Counted from the stretch's first letter, positions 1-12,180 are shown. The stretch: DNA of 64,000 nt from Pararge aegeria (GCF_905163445.1 NC_053200.1:9300001-9364000), one strand, 5' to 3'. Numbers and translations are program-made. Notes: generated from the sequence alone by a model not told the origin.

Positions 1-2340
1 TGATAAGTAATGTTTTCCAGTACAACAAGACAGTATTTATTCTATTAATTATAAACTTATTATTAGCATATCTAAAAAAACATAATTAAATATGGATGTA
101 CATAAATTATTTAAAATGTACACACATTTTTGTTAGGAAGACGTATTTAAAAAAATATATATTAGCGTTTGTACTAAAAACGTATTTTCAGTAACTAAAT
201 AAACTAAAAGCTTTGAGAATTCCTTAAGAGTGTAAATAATAACTATACTGTTTAGATTTTAACTTAAAAATAAACCATATTGGCTTGTTTCAGATGTGAA
301 TAAAGTGGTGCCATATATACTGTATCGAGGCAGTTGACAGCCAGTTTTATTCAAGGTAGCGCATTTCACATTAAATTCATCATGACCAACCAATGGCCAT
401 CACGTGATATCGATGGGTAAGATCGATCAAACGGTCGGCTAACCTTTCCAGTCTACAATAAAACACATAAGTAGATATTGTGTGTAAATGTAACCGCAAG
501 ATCATGAGTTTATTATGAACAGTAATCAATAAATAGATATACGAAAAGCATCAATAAGAATCAACAAAACGACAAAGCCTTAACATTTCTCAACCCCACG
601 GCTGAATACAAAGCTCAAATAGACCTATCTTCATAGCAAATTATTTATAAACCTACTTATAAACCTGTACAAAATGTATATTTCTATGGCTGAACGAAGG
701 ATGGGCAGTAATGTATAAAGTAATACAGCCATTACAGCTTCAATCGTAAAGCCTAAAATTGCGTGAGATAGTATTGTATTTATTTACTCGTAGGTTTCAT
801 TGTCAAAGAGTTTCTGATGCATGACCTTACCGAGGACTTTAAGAGATATAATGGCGAAAACGCTTTCTTGTTCTATACAAAGTACAGGTCAATTAGATTT
901 ATAGCTATTTACATAAAGGTCATCAGATACAATTGTAGGTTTCCTTGCAAGAGCGCGACAAAAAGGTCACATACTTCACTTCGTATGTATTTTTGTGGAG
1001 AAAGTCCTTAAAGGCATTATTGACTGTTTAGAAGTTCACGATGTGACCATTATTTAAAGATCCTTGTTTCCTTAGATACTAACATTATAAATGAGAAAGT
1101 TTGTTGATTTTTCCAACCTACAACAAATTTACATATTGAAGGGATTTTTTAAATATATATGGTGGAACCAAGAGTTTAATAGAAAACATTTCATTGCAGA
1201 TGCGGGCGGATCTAACGGTAAACCGGTTTTTTTCCTATAAGCTAAAATGGTTGAATAGATTTTGATGAAGTTAGTTGTTTGGGTCTCGAAATAAAACACA
1301 GAATGTTTGAATCCCGAAGAAGTCTACTTCTTCTTCCCAGGAAGTATTACAAACGATCTTTACATATTTTGTGGAGTCCAGATCCCCAGAGTTCCAACGC
1401 AAAGTTTAATGAACTTCCAATGAAGAATGAAATGAGAGAATATCTTAAATTAAGTAAAGAAATTTCAAGGCTTTCGTTACTTTGCGGAAATCCACGGAAT
1501 ATTATGAAAATTAAGCTTAATTTTTCTATACTTCGCGAAAAGCATTTGGATTTGGATTTATATGGGACTTTTATATCTAGCGCATAATTGACCGAAACTA
1601 AAGTCAGAGTCAGACACTAACACCAATAAAGTAGCAAACAAATTGTATCTATCTTTAGAATCATCAAACATCACTTCTATTAAAAGTTTTCAACTGAACT
1701 GACAGTTAATAACTAATAACTATCTATCACGATTTAGCGCTTTAAATACAGTGTTGTAATAAAAACTAATATCGCAAAAATAATACTTTTTATTTATGTG
1801 CCAGTGTGATTTCGATAGCCAAATGAATTCCTAGATAACGGTGTTTTCAGTATAAACATATGGATGTACCAGAATGGTGTTAATAAAGATTCAGTGCTAG
1901 ATTAAAATAAAATTTTATTTCCATTCTAACTCTTGTGTCTAAAATAGGACCATTAATGGCAAAAAGCGGGAATTTATGGCCACTTTAATTGGATGTCTTA
2001 AATATTGTATGGCTTATAAATAGCATGCATTAGCAACATCAGATAAAGTTTGGATTGAATGCACTGTTGGGTTAGATATTCATGGGTTACAAACTAGATA
2101 AAAGACAATTTATTTTAGATGGAAATGAAAAAGAAGTTTGCTTTTATAAAATGTTTTTTTGTAAGATTTGATTCCACTACTCCCATCCACTATTTCCAAG
2201 TGTCCGACGCGATGCTTTTAATGAATTTAGAATTTTGGAATTAACAACTTTTTAAAAGTGCATTGTGTATACATCATCACGATATATACATCGACACGAT
2301 TTATTGACAAATTTTTACATCTTAATCCTACTCTAACGCA
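1..2340. other. AT-rich intergenic stretch, no gene recognised
   Basis: No recognisable protein, RNA gene or repeat family is visible. The longest frame (1279-1587, plus, 102 codons) is rich in Lys, Leu and Arg, has no domain I know and no splice or promoter context. It is most simply a chance frame, possibly an old element remnant. Confidence 0.5.
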
Positions 2341-2693
2341 TTGGGTGTAAATACGAATTCCCCATGTTCCCACTAGTGGGAAAAGCCCGTGGGTGCACTG
2401 GTAGCTTCCTGATGCTACTATAAATATAGAGCTAAGTTATCGGTCGTACTTGTTCATTATACATCGGGCAAATGGTTGCTTGGGAATCCGCGGCAAGCGA
2501 TTTGCACGTAATGTACCTATGCCTGCATCGAAGGCGATTTCATGGATCGCATTCGCCGACGTTACATTGCAAACAAGGCATAGCGATCCAACGCAGTGAC
2601 CGATGGAAGGAAGTTTCGAAGCTTTGGATCACTGCGATATGCGTGCAATCGATCGCTGTGACGGATTGGCTGATATGGGTACACTATAGTGGT

Positions 2694-2755
2694 TGATTGG
2701 TTTAATCCCTTATCTGCTCTGAGAGATCAGAGCAGATAAGGGATTAAACCAATCA
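2694..2755. repeat. Perfect 29-bp inverted repeat with 4-nt loop
   Basis: The arms 2694-2722 and 2727-2755 are exact reverse complements separated by the four bases GAGA. The structure lies at the edge of a segment (about 2340-2700) that is less AT-rich and more CpG-rich than its surroundings. That segment contains a 74-codon frame with no known domain. There are no terminator-like T runs, and the locus is not inside a known gene. A small foldback duplication is the simplest reading. Confidence 0.85.
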
Positions 2756-3569
2756 CGCTGCTTTAAAGGAAATTACAAACACCAAAGTAACCGAGGCTGT
2801 AATATTGGTTAGGCAGTCTTAAAGACCATGACTAAAAACCAGCATAATTGATTAAGAGTCCTTACCATGCCATGGTAGAAGTTATTGAGCCTTCCATTAT
2901 TAATAATAATTAATCGTATGAACATCAATATTTATTATTTTATATCAGTATATCCTTCGCCATAACCTGTTTGGCCCTGGACATACATCATTGAATTATA
3001 GCATAACTGTTCAGTGATACAAATAAAATCGGATTTGCGAACAACAATACAAACAGTTGTTTTCAATCCTTTGATATATTGCGCTTTATGTCATATTAAT
3101 ACGTATTGATGACCTGTCTGACATAGTAGTTACCACTGCGGTTTCTTAGTTGGACGGCCCGGGCTCGCTCACTGATGTTAGATTTTTACTCCTCTCTATC
3201 TACTTACATCAAGCGTTTACTTAGAGTGCAACGCAACGGGTGAATACCGTTTTATAAACTTCCTTTGGCAAAACGGTTCCTACGACATAAAAGCGAAAGT
3301 AGCATCAATTGAAACCTTAGGATATACCTTTTGACTACTCATTTCTATTTTGCAAGATAAATAAGGAACCTCAGAGAGGAGGTTGAGTATAAGTAAGGTT
3401 CATGTTATATCTGTAAAAGTATGGATCACCTTATTCTTAGCCCATTTAATATCCTTCAGCTGTGCACAGGCCTCTTCTCCTATGGAAGCTTTACGTTAAG
3501 CTTTGCTTAAGCCCTGTTGCACGCAGCACCAATTATTCAACTATCATTAAAACCCTGCACCGCTGCAGG
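2756..3569. other. Intergenic, nothing recognised
   Basis: AT-rich sequence with only short frames and no repeat family that I could match elsewhere in the window. Confidence 0.45.
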
Positions 3570-3805
3570 AGAAGACAAATTCGTGGTTCCATTCCCACAA
3601 CTGGACAATGTTTCTGCTATTAACATGAATGTTTTTCAGGGTGCATGGTGTTTATATGTATATTCTAAGTATTTGTGTATCCTATTCATAAAAATATTCA
3701 TCAGTCATCTTAGTACCTACCCATAACACAAGCTACGCTTACTTTGGGACTAGATGGCGATGTGTGTATTGTTGTAGTATATTTATTATTTATTTATTTA
3801 TTTAT
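3570..3805 (+). mobile_element. SINE family B copy with (TTTA)n tail
   Basis: The copy runs from a decayed B-box-like stretch (GTGGTTCCATTCCCAC) through the family core, with the motif CATCAGTCATCTTAGTACC and then GGCGATGTGTGTA, into a TTTA microsatellite tail at about 3782-3806. The same core recurs at 18.4 kb, 24.9 kb, 25.6 kb, 27.6 kb and 57.6 kb. The 57.6 kb copy keeps a clear tRNA-like head, which sets the orientation. Confidence 0.75.
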
Positions 3806-3806
3806 T

Positions 3807-4750
3807 AACAAATATTTTATTCCCCCGTTTATATCAAACTAGGAAAAGGATAAGTTTACCTCTCTATGCTAACAACACGTATTTTTTTTTGATTATCATC
3901 CCATGCTCGGAAAGTGAATAAAACTGTGGGATAAACATTTTCTACGAGCTTGCTGGAGGATTATCGGTTATCGTCACAAAAGAAGTGTTAACGTGCTCCA
4001 CGATGAACGCGGTTGGTCACTTCCATTTCTCTAACTCGGTACAGGTCCGGTCGTAATTCTTACGACCGGTCAAATTTTAAAATATTCATGACTTGAAAAC
4101 GTATGTTTATATGCTCTTTGCCCTGAACTCTTGAAACTTGCTTTCGAATGATGGATGTTAACATTACATACATAAATCGCTTCCTTTTTGATCGATTCGA
4201 AAAAAACTTTATTGCTTTTAAGTAGGGTAATGGAAGATTCTAGTCGTTTTCTGTAAATAAAATAATACACCTACTGTAACGGAGTAGTTTGACCGCAAAA
4301 TGAAAGGATTAAGTTGTAATCTTTCTTGCATGCAAATTTTAAGTTTCTATTCTAAGCTTAATAAAAGTGTCCAAACATTTATTTGCGTAGGAAGTCTAAA
4401 TGTCCTCCCACGCAGCTTTTATCTTAAAAACTTTTTGTTTATTTATTTAAACTTAGATATTATTATTTTATTTACGTTTTATTAATCCAGTCTAATAATA
4501 TCCAGTTGCAGTTATACTTACGTATATACTTACATTTAAGAATTTAATTTAAATCATTTTATATCTAACTAAAAATATTGTTATCAAAATTTTCCTTTAT
4601 TAAACAAGAATAGAAAAAAACTTTAGTATCTACTTACTATTGACCTTACTGAAAAAAAATAAAAACTTTCTTTTAGGAACCAAAAAAAAATAATATAAAG
4701 TATAGACACGAAAGTTTGCCGCGATAACAAAAAATAAAGAAAACATTAGC
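3807..4750. other. AT-rich intergenic stretch
   Basis: No gene is recognised. A hairpin with a 10-bp stem (CCGGTCGTAA against TTACGACCGG) lies near 4048-4072. The rest is low-complexity A/T sequence. Confidence 0.45.
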
Positions 4751-4763
4751 TACTCACACCTTA

Positions 4764-4995
4764 CTCCATATTGATCGCACAGATAACAGAAACTAACACA
4801 GACAATTGCACAGACAACAAAAATTAACTTCTTAGTGGTAACGGAGAACCACACAAAACTCGCGATTTTCACCCGCGCTTCGTTGTCGCGTGGTTGTTCA
4901 CGAACGGCCTTCGAAGAAATGTTCACAACGCGAGTTGCCACTATGTCTGCCCTACACTGCAGTGTGCACATGCCATATCCGTCCGGAAGACACAC
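4764..4995 (-). other. Possible first exon or promoter segment (tentative)
   Basis: This segment is richer in CpG than its flanks. On the minus strand an open frame starts at 4995 and has about 55 mostly polar residues followed by a hydrophobic run, LIFVVCAIVCVSFCYLC, which resembles a type II membrane anchor. The frame then meets good splice-donor candidates, GTAAGG at 4764 and GTGTGAGT at 4759, just before its stop. I recognise no homologue and could not find a following exon. It may be a 5' exon of an unnamed gene on the minus strand, a 5' UTR, or chance. Confidence 0.2.
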
Positions 4996-6180
4996 TGATA
5001 TGTTTGCTTAAATAACCAAAGATACAGAGGGTTATGAAACGTAACTTAACAACTAGTTCTAGATTAGCCTTTAAGCCAATTAATAAACTACAATACATGA
5101 TAAACGATAACATAATTTTGCCTGGCAAGCCAAGGCTGTTTGAACACCCGCTTTTGAAAAGTTTCATTTCAGTCATTTCTATTGTACATACTCCACATAT
5201 CGTTTTTGTCGTTTGTACATATTCTAAGGTAAGTATATCGGTAGTCTCTTATCGGCATAGATACGTATTTTTTTTTAAATAACGGATACTAGTCTAACAC
5301 AGGCGTTTATTTTTAAGGCATCAAATCAAGTAACAATTTTAATCCGGCAATATTTACACCTGGTTGCTTGGTTGGATGGTTAGTCTGATAGAATCAGAAT
5401 TTAAAAATTTACGACTCAAATAACTGTGAAAGTGAATTTATTTGTTTCACCTTCTTATACGTAGCAGCAGAGAGGAGGTTTTGCATAGAGACAGTAAGTA
5501 TTATAAGGGCCAGGGAGTGACATAGGCTTATTTTTTTTTTTCATTATGCATGGTTTTTATATGGGATGTGAAATAATAATAAATGGGACTGTGAAATACG
5601 AGTACGTGTTCTAATTGTTATTACGACTCTAAATACAAAGTTGAATGACTTTTGCAGTTATCACATTAGTAGTGAAATAAGGATACAAATAACACAGGCA
5701 AAACCGCAGGCAGAGCTAGTTTACATACAACTAAACGCTGGTAAGTGTTGATGAAGCCTAGTCTAGACTGTATAAAAGCTCACACTCCTGGAAGAAATAT
5801 GGAAGTTTATAAAACCCTTAATTGCTTGGCAGTATTGTAAAAATATCAAAGTTAGCCAAAGGGGTACGACAAAATATGTACCTATAGTTTTATGGAATAT
5901 CACTGCCAAGCCAAACCAGAAATCTAGGTCAAAAATTTAAATTGCAAACATTCAAAAACTGTCTCTATTTCCAGTAAATTTTATAGTACTAACAAATTTT
6001 ACGACTTATTAGAAAACAATAGATAACTGAGTAGGTTCACCGAGTAAGTATTTAGATTTTTATGTGAATTGAACAATTTATTATTTATGCTAAGTGCAAA
6101 TTAACGAAAAAGTTCACTTGTTAATTCTATTTGTAAACATTTTACGAGTAAATTTGAAACTGTATTTACTATATTTTTGC
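4996..6180. other. Intergenic, nothing recognised
   Basis: AT-rich sequence with scattered short frames on both strands. None has a domain or codon pattern that I can support. Confidence 0.4.
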
Positions 6181-6325
6181 CCGCGACTTCTCCCGCGTTT
6201 GGTCGTTTTTTTTTTAAACCTGGCAATGCAAACGTCTCTTTTCCTGGGTTTCAAACATAGTTAGCAAACAAAAAACAAACAGATACACTTTCGCATATAT
6301 ACTATCTAGTAGTAAAGATTAACAT
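6180..6325 (+). repeat. Family E dispersed repeat, decayed copy
   Basis: Contains GCCCGCGACTTC near the start and ACAGATACACTTTCGCAT near the end, both hallmarks of the very common lepidopteran repeat whose better copies lie at 18.1, 41.0 and 63.2 kb. The class is not clear to me (SINE or Helitron-like). Confidence 0.55.
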
Positions 6326-6339
6326 TACATGCTTTGTGG

Positions 6340-6520
6340 TGGCGGCAGGTAACAAAACGAGGCGAAAGAGGCAACTAAGGAAATTTAGAACTGGCAGCAG
6401 CGTCTTCCGTGCTACTACTATCAACTGCGATCACAAGCCCAGCGAGGTTATTATGGGCAAACCCTCCCTTTAAGAGAGGTCTTTAGCCCAGCAGTGGACT
6501 GTTATAGGCTTGGTGATAAC
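6340..6520 (+). mobile_element. Retroposon tail fragment (RTE-like)
   Basis: Carries CCCAGCGAGGTTATTATGGG, CCCTCCCTTTAAGAGAGG and CAGCAGTGGACTGTTATAGG in order. That order is typical of the 3' part of abundant lepidopteran RTE-type LINEs and their SINE partners (family recalled from memory). Confidence 0.5.
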
Positions 6521-6936
6521 AGATTATCTTGGATCTTGTATATCAATAGGAATAGTTTTGAATTTAAATTGTAAATATAAAGTTAAAATTAATAAATTGA
6601 TATGACTATTGGCTATTATACCTAGTAAACGGCTCAGCTGGCGAGGCCATCGATATGTTAATTGGATTTTTCTAGGGCCTTTCTAATCTTGTTAATTCAG
6701 TAATAATTCTTGGGCGTCGCATCGTGATTCTAGTGCAGATAAATAACTATTATATATGTTAACTAGGTACGCTCAGTGCTTAAAATATACATATAAATAA
6801 ATGCATACATAGGGGGTATAACAGAAGAAAAAATACGTTTTCAAATTTAAGTTCAGGTGGGCTCATTGCAAAAGCAAATACTTACCAGAAGTACGACTTC
6901 AGCTATAAGTTTGACTTGTCGGTGTTTTTTTTACAC

Positions 6937-7160
6937 GTGTGTGTGTGTGTGTTTGTGTGTGTGTGTCTATGCGTATGTGTGTGTTTGTGTGAAAGTGTGT
7001 GTAAGTGCGTGTGTGTGGCTGTGGCGTTGTATTGCCCAAACGGATGTTTAAAATATGAATTAGTCGGGAGTGTTCTCAGCTATGTTTCATCAAAATCGTT
7101 CCATGATGGCCGCTGGCACGTACTCACTCACAACTGTGTGAGTACGTGGGTACTATAAAT
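6937..7160 (+). repeat. (GT)n microsatellite with attached dispersed repeat
   Basis: An imperfect GT tract at 6937-7025 leads into CCCAAACGGATG and GAATTAGTCGGGAGTGTT. The same unit follows a GT tract at 13.13-13.29 kb, so the microsatellite is part of a dispersed repeat family. The two overlapping frames here are products of the GT tract and not genes. Confidence 0.7.
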
Positions 7161-8144
7161 ATAATACGTGCTAATATAAATATAATATAATAAAATAAAT
7201 TAATTGCTAATATTTCAAATAATTTATTTTATTAGTTATTCTTCTTATGGCCCATGTCCATGTATTGTGACCCATATCCAACAATTTTTTAATTAATTTT
7301 AGCTTTTCACACTATGCAAGGTCTCGTACTCGTGCGCGCACGAAATATGCCAAAAAAGGATAAATGCTTAGCTATCATTGTTCGTACATTTATGCACGAC
7401 CAATCCTATCCGTACGTCCACACTAATAGTTGCGACAAAAACTTTTCTGCGGACAATGGCACAATTTTTATTACTATCATCATATCAAAGTTGTTCATCA
7501 CGGACCCATATTTTTTTCCTGACTCGTTTTGAATAATCATTGGCATCTAATCCATTATTCTAATTTCAAGCTACTATTCTTCGGACTGTGTATATGTATC
7601 GTTTTGGAATATATTACTTTCTTGCATCTTTTAAAATGATATCGTAAATTATAAAAAAAAATCCCCCAGCGTTAAAGAACTCTTAACTTTATTCCAATCC
7701 CAGTAGAGATTACAGATTGGGGTTTTTATCATACTGTCACCATTAATTTGACCTTGCCTACACAATATTATTAAGTGTATGAAATTATCATTTGTAAAAG
7801 AACTCGTTTTTCAATAAATTAGTATATTTAACGACATTTTGGATAACGGTATCTTAAATATTAGAAAATGATATCTTCGTTTCATTAAACACTGTTCAAT
7901 AGAAAAATGGGGTTTGGAAGCTAAATCAATTTTATCTATCGATTAATTTCGTGATTCTGAATCTGGGAATGGAATTAGATGTGCTGAGGCTTTATTATCG
8001 TTTGAACTAATGGTCGTCCAATGATGCTTACGGATTTGCAGAGGTCTCTTATGAACATTTTGTGGTTTTTTAAATATTGAGAATGTATTGATAGAATCTT
8101 ATCATAAATTAACACATCAGTGAATAGCGTTCAGGAAGCTTCGC
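7160..8144. other. AT-rich intergenic stretch
   Basis: No gene or known repeat is recognised. Confidence 0.4.
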
Positions 8145-8590
8145 GACATCATTTCGTCTGAAATTCCACTGTGCCTGAAGACCAAAGCCTACGCCAGTGA
8201 TGAATTAGGGCTCCGAAATAAAATAACGATGGACCTTATAAGAAGGCTCAGAGTCCATCTGCGGGCAATGGTGAGAGCTATTCTTGGCGTTTCTCTAGAT
8301 GATCAAACATGTGGAGATCCGTAGAAGAACCAGAGTTACCGACATAGCTCAACGATTCGTCGCCGGCGCACATACCTCGGAGAACCGATGGACAGACGTT
8401 CGGGTCCCAAGGTGCTTCAGAGGTGACCCTGCTCTGGAAAGCGCAGTGATAGTAGTCGAGAGTCCAGGAGGTGGACAGACCAGGAGTCGCTGAATATAAG
8501 CGGCAAAAAACCGTAGCAAGTCGAAATCCCTGCAAAAGTCTAAGTCCAGCAGTGGACATGAGGTAGAGATGATGATGATAATGAATTAAC
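8145..8590 (+). pseudogene. RTE-type LINE, 3' end of reverse transcriptase ORF (decayed)
   Basis: In conceptual translation with stops and frameshifts the segment gives RAMVRAILGVSL, then a GKRS segment, RRWTDQE and finally VQQWT. This is the order of the C-terminal end of RTE-clade reverse transcriptases in insects, as I know the family. It ends with a TGATGATGATAATG tail, as RTE elements do. It is 5'-truncated and has several in-frame stops, so it is dead. Related relics lie at 40.1, 42.9, 57.2 and 60.7 kb. Confidence 0.75.
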
Positions 8591-9035
8591 TACTAATATT
8601 CATTTACTACTAAGTATTCAATTGAATATATTGAGTTCTGCGATACTTTTTCATTGATAAACGATTTGCGAAAGTGTATTTCACAGTCTCATATCGTAGT
8701 TGCATAACTCCATGGATAAATAGGCCACTATACTTTGAAGCTAATGGTACTCGCGTGTAGGTATTATTTAGGTAGATACCCGTGATTAAAACTTGCTTGG
8801 AAATCCTCCCGCTGGGAGAGGTTATCTCAGTTTGTTGTATTAGCATAAGATAATACTTGTAACAGCTTGGTGCCACGTAAAATAAAATTATCTTATTGTT
8901 GAATCTGTCCCTCATAGATTTATTAGTAAAATGAGCTGTTGTCTTCAGCAGTCAGTTAGCATAACTTACGGTAAGAATTTGCAAATTGCAATAAATATTA
9001 TTATAACACTTACTTACAATCTCAATTTTGGCAAA

Positions 9036-9669
9036 TGCATCGAGTCCAAAGCCAAAGAGGCAGCTAAAAAACTTGGTATCCTCAATAAGGTTAGGCGGTA
9101 CTTCACGCCAGGTCAACGCCTCGCACTGTACCAGGCTCAAGTGCGAACCTGCATGGAGTACTGTAGTCACCTGTGGGGTGGCTCTGCCAAGTACCAACTT
9201 GAAGCTTTGGATTCGGTGGATCGTCGCGCCAGGAGAATTATAGGCGACAATTCGTTAACGCAGGCGAAACTACATAGTCTCCAGCACCGACGCAATGTTG
9301 CCTGTTTATCGGTTTTTTACCGGATATACTTCGGTGAGTGTGCTCAGGAACTTCACAATCTTGTTCCCCCTTCCCCGTTTTACCACAGAACAGCGAGACA
9401 CCGAGAGCGGTGGCATCCTTATGTGGTTGATATCCCATCAACACGCACGAAACGTTTTTTATCCACGTTTCTGATACGTGCCGCTAAGATGTGGAACGCC
9501 CTCCCGGTAACTGTGTTTCCTGCCACGTATAATTTAAGTACCTTCAAGGCTAGAGTGAATAGGCTTTTTCTAGGCAAGCGTGCTCCAACCTAGACCTCAT
9601 CATTGCTTTCTAACGGGCATGATTGTCGTCAAACGCTGGCCTATCGTTAATAAAAAAAAAAAAAAAAAA
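9036..9669 (+). mobile_element. 5'-truncated non-LTR retrotransposon, intact C-terminal ORF and poly(A)
   Basis: The frame is open from about 9036 to the stop at 9591-9593 and encodes the post-palm and C-terminal part of a LINE reverse transcriptase. Visible motifs are AAKKLGILNKVRRYF, PGQRLALYQAQVRTCMEYC, RRARRIIGD and WNALP. A short 3' UTR and a run of 18 A residues at 9652-9669 follow. The lack of stops suggests a recent insertion compared with the other LINE relics here. The clade is CR1/jockey-like, and I cannot fix it further. The upstream 35 codons of the open frame (8931-9035) look like flanking DNA. I could not identify a clear target duplication. Confidence 0.85.
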
Positions 9670-10130
9670 TATTTATTTGTCCGTATCTTAGATCAGTGAT
9701 TTACTGGTGGCTGGTCCACGAAGGTATAACCTACCTATGATCTAAATCACAGAATTAAGATCTGTGTGAATATTGAAGCACCAAATACCACTCCACTTTA
9801 GTGGTGTTTCTCGAACAGGAGTCAGTTACCATTACACATATTGTTTATATGTATAGAATATACATACCATCGAGTAGTTGACAGTATTTATTTTTACCTC
9901 TAATGTTCTAAATGTTTAACATATTTTTGTTTAACATAATGGGAAAATGGAAAAAATGCTTATGAGCTAGCACTGTTTTTGGACACAATGTTCTTAATTC
10001 GGTATCCATCTGTCGGCGTTTGATTCCATTTTTAAAAATCAAGCAAGTTCATATACACAATATGTTACAAACGATTGTTTTTGAATCCCTTGTGCTTTTT
10101 TGGGACAAAATTTCTCTATCCTTTAGGTAC
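9670..10130. other. Intergenic, nothing recognised
   Basis: AT-rich sequence without a recognisable gene. Confidence 0.4.
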
Positions 10131-10133
10131 ATA

Positions 10134-10265
10134 TTAGGTTGGGGAAAAAGTTTCTTCGCATTTTTTAAGAAAATTAAAAACATTTTTTTATATAGTTTAT
10201 TTACATTTAACTAGAGTATGTAGGTACCATTTTGTTCAATAACTTTTTGCTATCTTTTAGGTAGT
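10134..10265 (-). pseudogene. mariner transposon, transposase C-terminus and terminal repeat
   Basis: The plus strand begins TTAGGTTGGGGAAAAAGTTT, a mariner-type terminal inverted repeat. Reading inward on the minus strand, the end of the transposase is visible as LPKR, a stop where the family has Trp, then QKVIEQNGTY. So this is the 3' terminal ~130 bp of an element on the minus strand. The other end and the catalytic region are absent. Subfamily (cecropia/mellifera-like) is recalled from memory. Confidence 0.8.
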
Positions 10266-10339
10266 AATAGTAAGTAAGGTAAGTATATAATATACTTGAG
10301 TAAATAAAAAAGTATATAATGCTTGCTTATGGAAGATGT

Positions 10340-10528
10340 CTAGTAGGAAGTTTCGGCCGTGGCTAGTTACCACCGTACCGGCAAAGACGTGCCTACACGT
10401 GCCTAACCGATTAGGAGTATGGTTTAATAAAACTTAGAAGACTTAACAGATTAGCCCGTAACCATCTTAGACTGCTTCAACCCTTATTATCAGGTGTTAT
10501 TGCAGTCGACAACTAGCTATTAGAGGCT
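10340..10528 (+). mobile_element. SINE family A copy (tail half)
   Basis: Contains GGCCGTGGCTAGTTACCACC, ACCGGCAAAGACGTGCC and a decayed ATCTTAGACTGC...GGTG...ATTGCAGTC end. This matches the abundant family whose full copies, with a tRNA-like head, are at 24.0-24.3, 33.6 and 41.7 kb. I recall it as resembling butterfly Metulj-type SINEs. Confidence 0.7.
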
Positions 10529-10824
10529 TAAAAAAAAGATTTTAAATATATTCGAATTTAAGTTATCAATAGTTATAGTATGAGTTCATACTATATAGAT
10601 CATCAATCAGATGGGCGTAAGGCACTCAAAAAAAGTTGGTAGGCATTTTACCTTAATGGCTTTCCATATCACAAGCGATTTGTAAACGAATGCGCGGAAT
10701 AAATAATAGCAGATACCTGCCTACTACAAAGGTACGAATCTTTTCAATCGATAAGAATATTAATATTATTAGAAGAAATATGTGAAAGCACGTGATTTAT
10801 GCTACCTTTCGGTGGGCTGTTAGT

Positions 10825-11452
10825 AGTGTTGCCAAGCGTTCGGATAAAGTCGGACAGTTAGGCTTTTAGATTGCGTGTCCGATCTAAAGAAACGGGGTCC
10901 GGCTTTTGTTAGGCTTATATGCCTATATGTCAAGACGGATTCACAATCGAGCGAGCGCCAGGCGTGTGCGAGCGCAAGTAACTGATTATAATTTTAAAAA
11001 AAACGTGTGTGTACTTTATGTACACGCGTTAGAAGTTATATTTCTTTGGTGTAACAAGATAAAAATGTTTGCAAATATTGTATATTACTACTTATTCTAC
11101 GTTTGTAGAGAAAACGACACTAACAATAGAAAAAAGGTATTGTTTGAATTATTGAAAGTCAAATGTCAAACCTTTTTTTATAAAAACTAAAATGTTGACT
11201 ATAGCTAACTTCATGGTATCGGTTTTTTATGACGGTGTGCGCGCGCATCGTATAAATTTACTTTAACCATTTCTCCCTAACGCGCCAAAAGAAGTATAAC
11301 TTCAAAAAGCTTGATTATACGAACATTTTTGTCGTACTTTTTAATACCAAGACACAAAATACTCAATAATGTAAGGTCCGGCCTTTTTACTCAAGTATCC
11401 GGCCATACTGGCTTGTCTGTCCAATTATAAGGTCTGGCGACCTGGCAACCCT
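10825..11452. mobile_element. Putative non-autonomous DNA element with imperfect TIRs
   Basis: The left end reads AGTGTTGCCA and then GGATAAAGTCGGACAG. The right end, reverse complemented, reads AGGGTTGCCA and then ACCTTATAATTGGACAG. Both ends carry further CCGG-containing motifs inside. The 628-bp interior has only a short chance frame (10906-11190). I could not settle the target duplication, so the superfamily is open. Confidence 0.45.
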
Positions 11453-11869
11453 AACTGTAGGTCTGTTTCAGATTGTCTTATTTGATTTATAATTATTTTA
11501 ACTTCCGTTTAAATTGAATTCTTTAGTGTTTTTATGACGGAGGTATCTTTAACATCAGTTACAGTACTTTATTATTATAGAATCAAAATATTCATAACAT
11601 TCAAAATCTTAAAATTATATAATTCTAAGTTGTCCGCGTGTCTGTCTGTCTATCACCAGGCTGTATCTCAACGACCGTGATAGTAAGACATTGGAAATTT
11701 TATACTACTTATTTTACACTGACAATATATTTCGATTGCTGCAATAACATGTACTAAAAACGATATAAATCAATATTTTAAGGAGCTGCCATAAAACAGA
11801 CATGATTTTTTTACCCTGCGTGCGCAAGTTTTACTCGCACTTCGCCTGTTTTTTTTTTATTTGCACACA

Positions 11870-12180
11870 ACTCCCAAAAGTTGGAGGTGCGTGCCGGGAT
11901 AAAACTCGCTCCCCTCGAAACGGTGGCAGAAGCACTATGCCATCAACGCTTCAAAAATAACTATTTCTATTCTTGCCCGTGGTTTATTTCAAATTCAGTG
12001 GGAACCGTTTGTTTCCTCGGATTAAAAATAGCCTATGTAACTCTCCGTCCTTGTACTCAATGCCAAAAATCAGGGCGATTGTTTGTTAAGTTAGGTCTTA
12101 AAATACGGACAAACAAACAACCACATTTTCGTATTTATCGCAAATTATTTATCCATTACTATGGATTATTTTGAAAATTC
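11870..12180 (-). repeat. SINE family C head fragment plus family E fragment
   Basis: GTTGGAGGTGCGTGCCGGGA followed by a decayed B-box complement matches the tRNA-related head of family C on the minus strand (compare 25.97-26.07 kb). Further right, ATAGCCTATGTAACTC and GGACAAACAAACAACC match the internal and end motifs of family E. Confidence 0.55.

Noticed and set aside
6857..7158. Two overlapping Cys/Val-rich open frames
   Set aside because: They are translations of the GT microsatellite.
8278..8559. Minus-strand frame of 93 codons
   Set aside because: It is antisense to the RTE relic at 8145-8590 and has no domain of its own.
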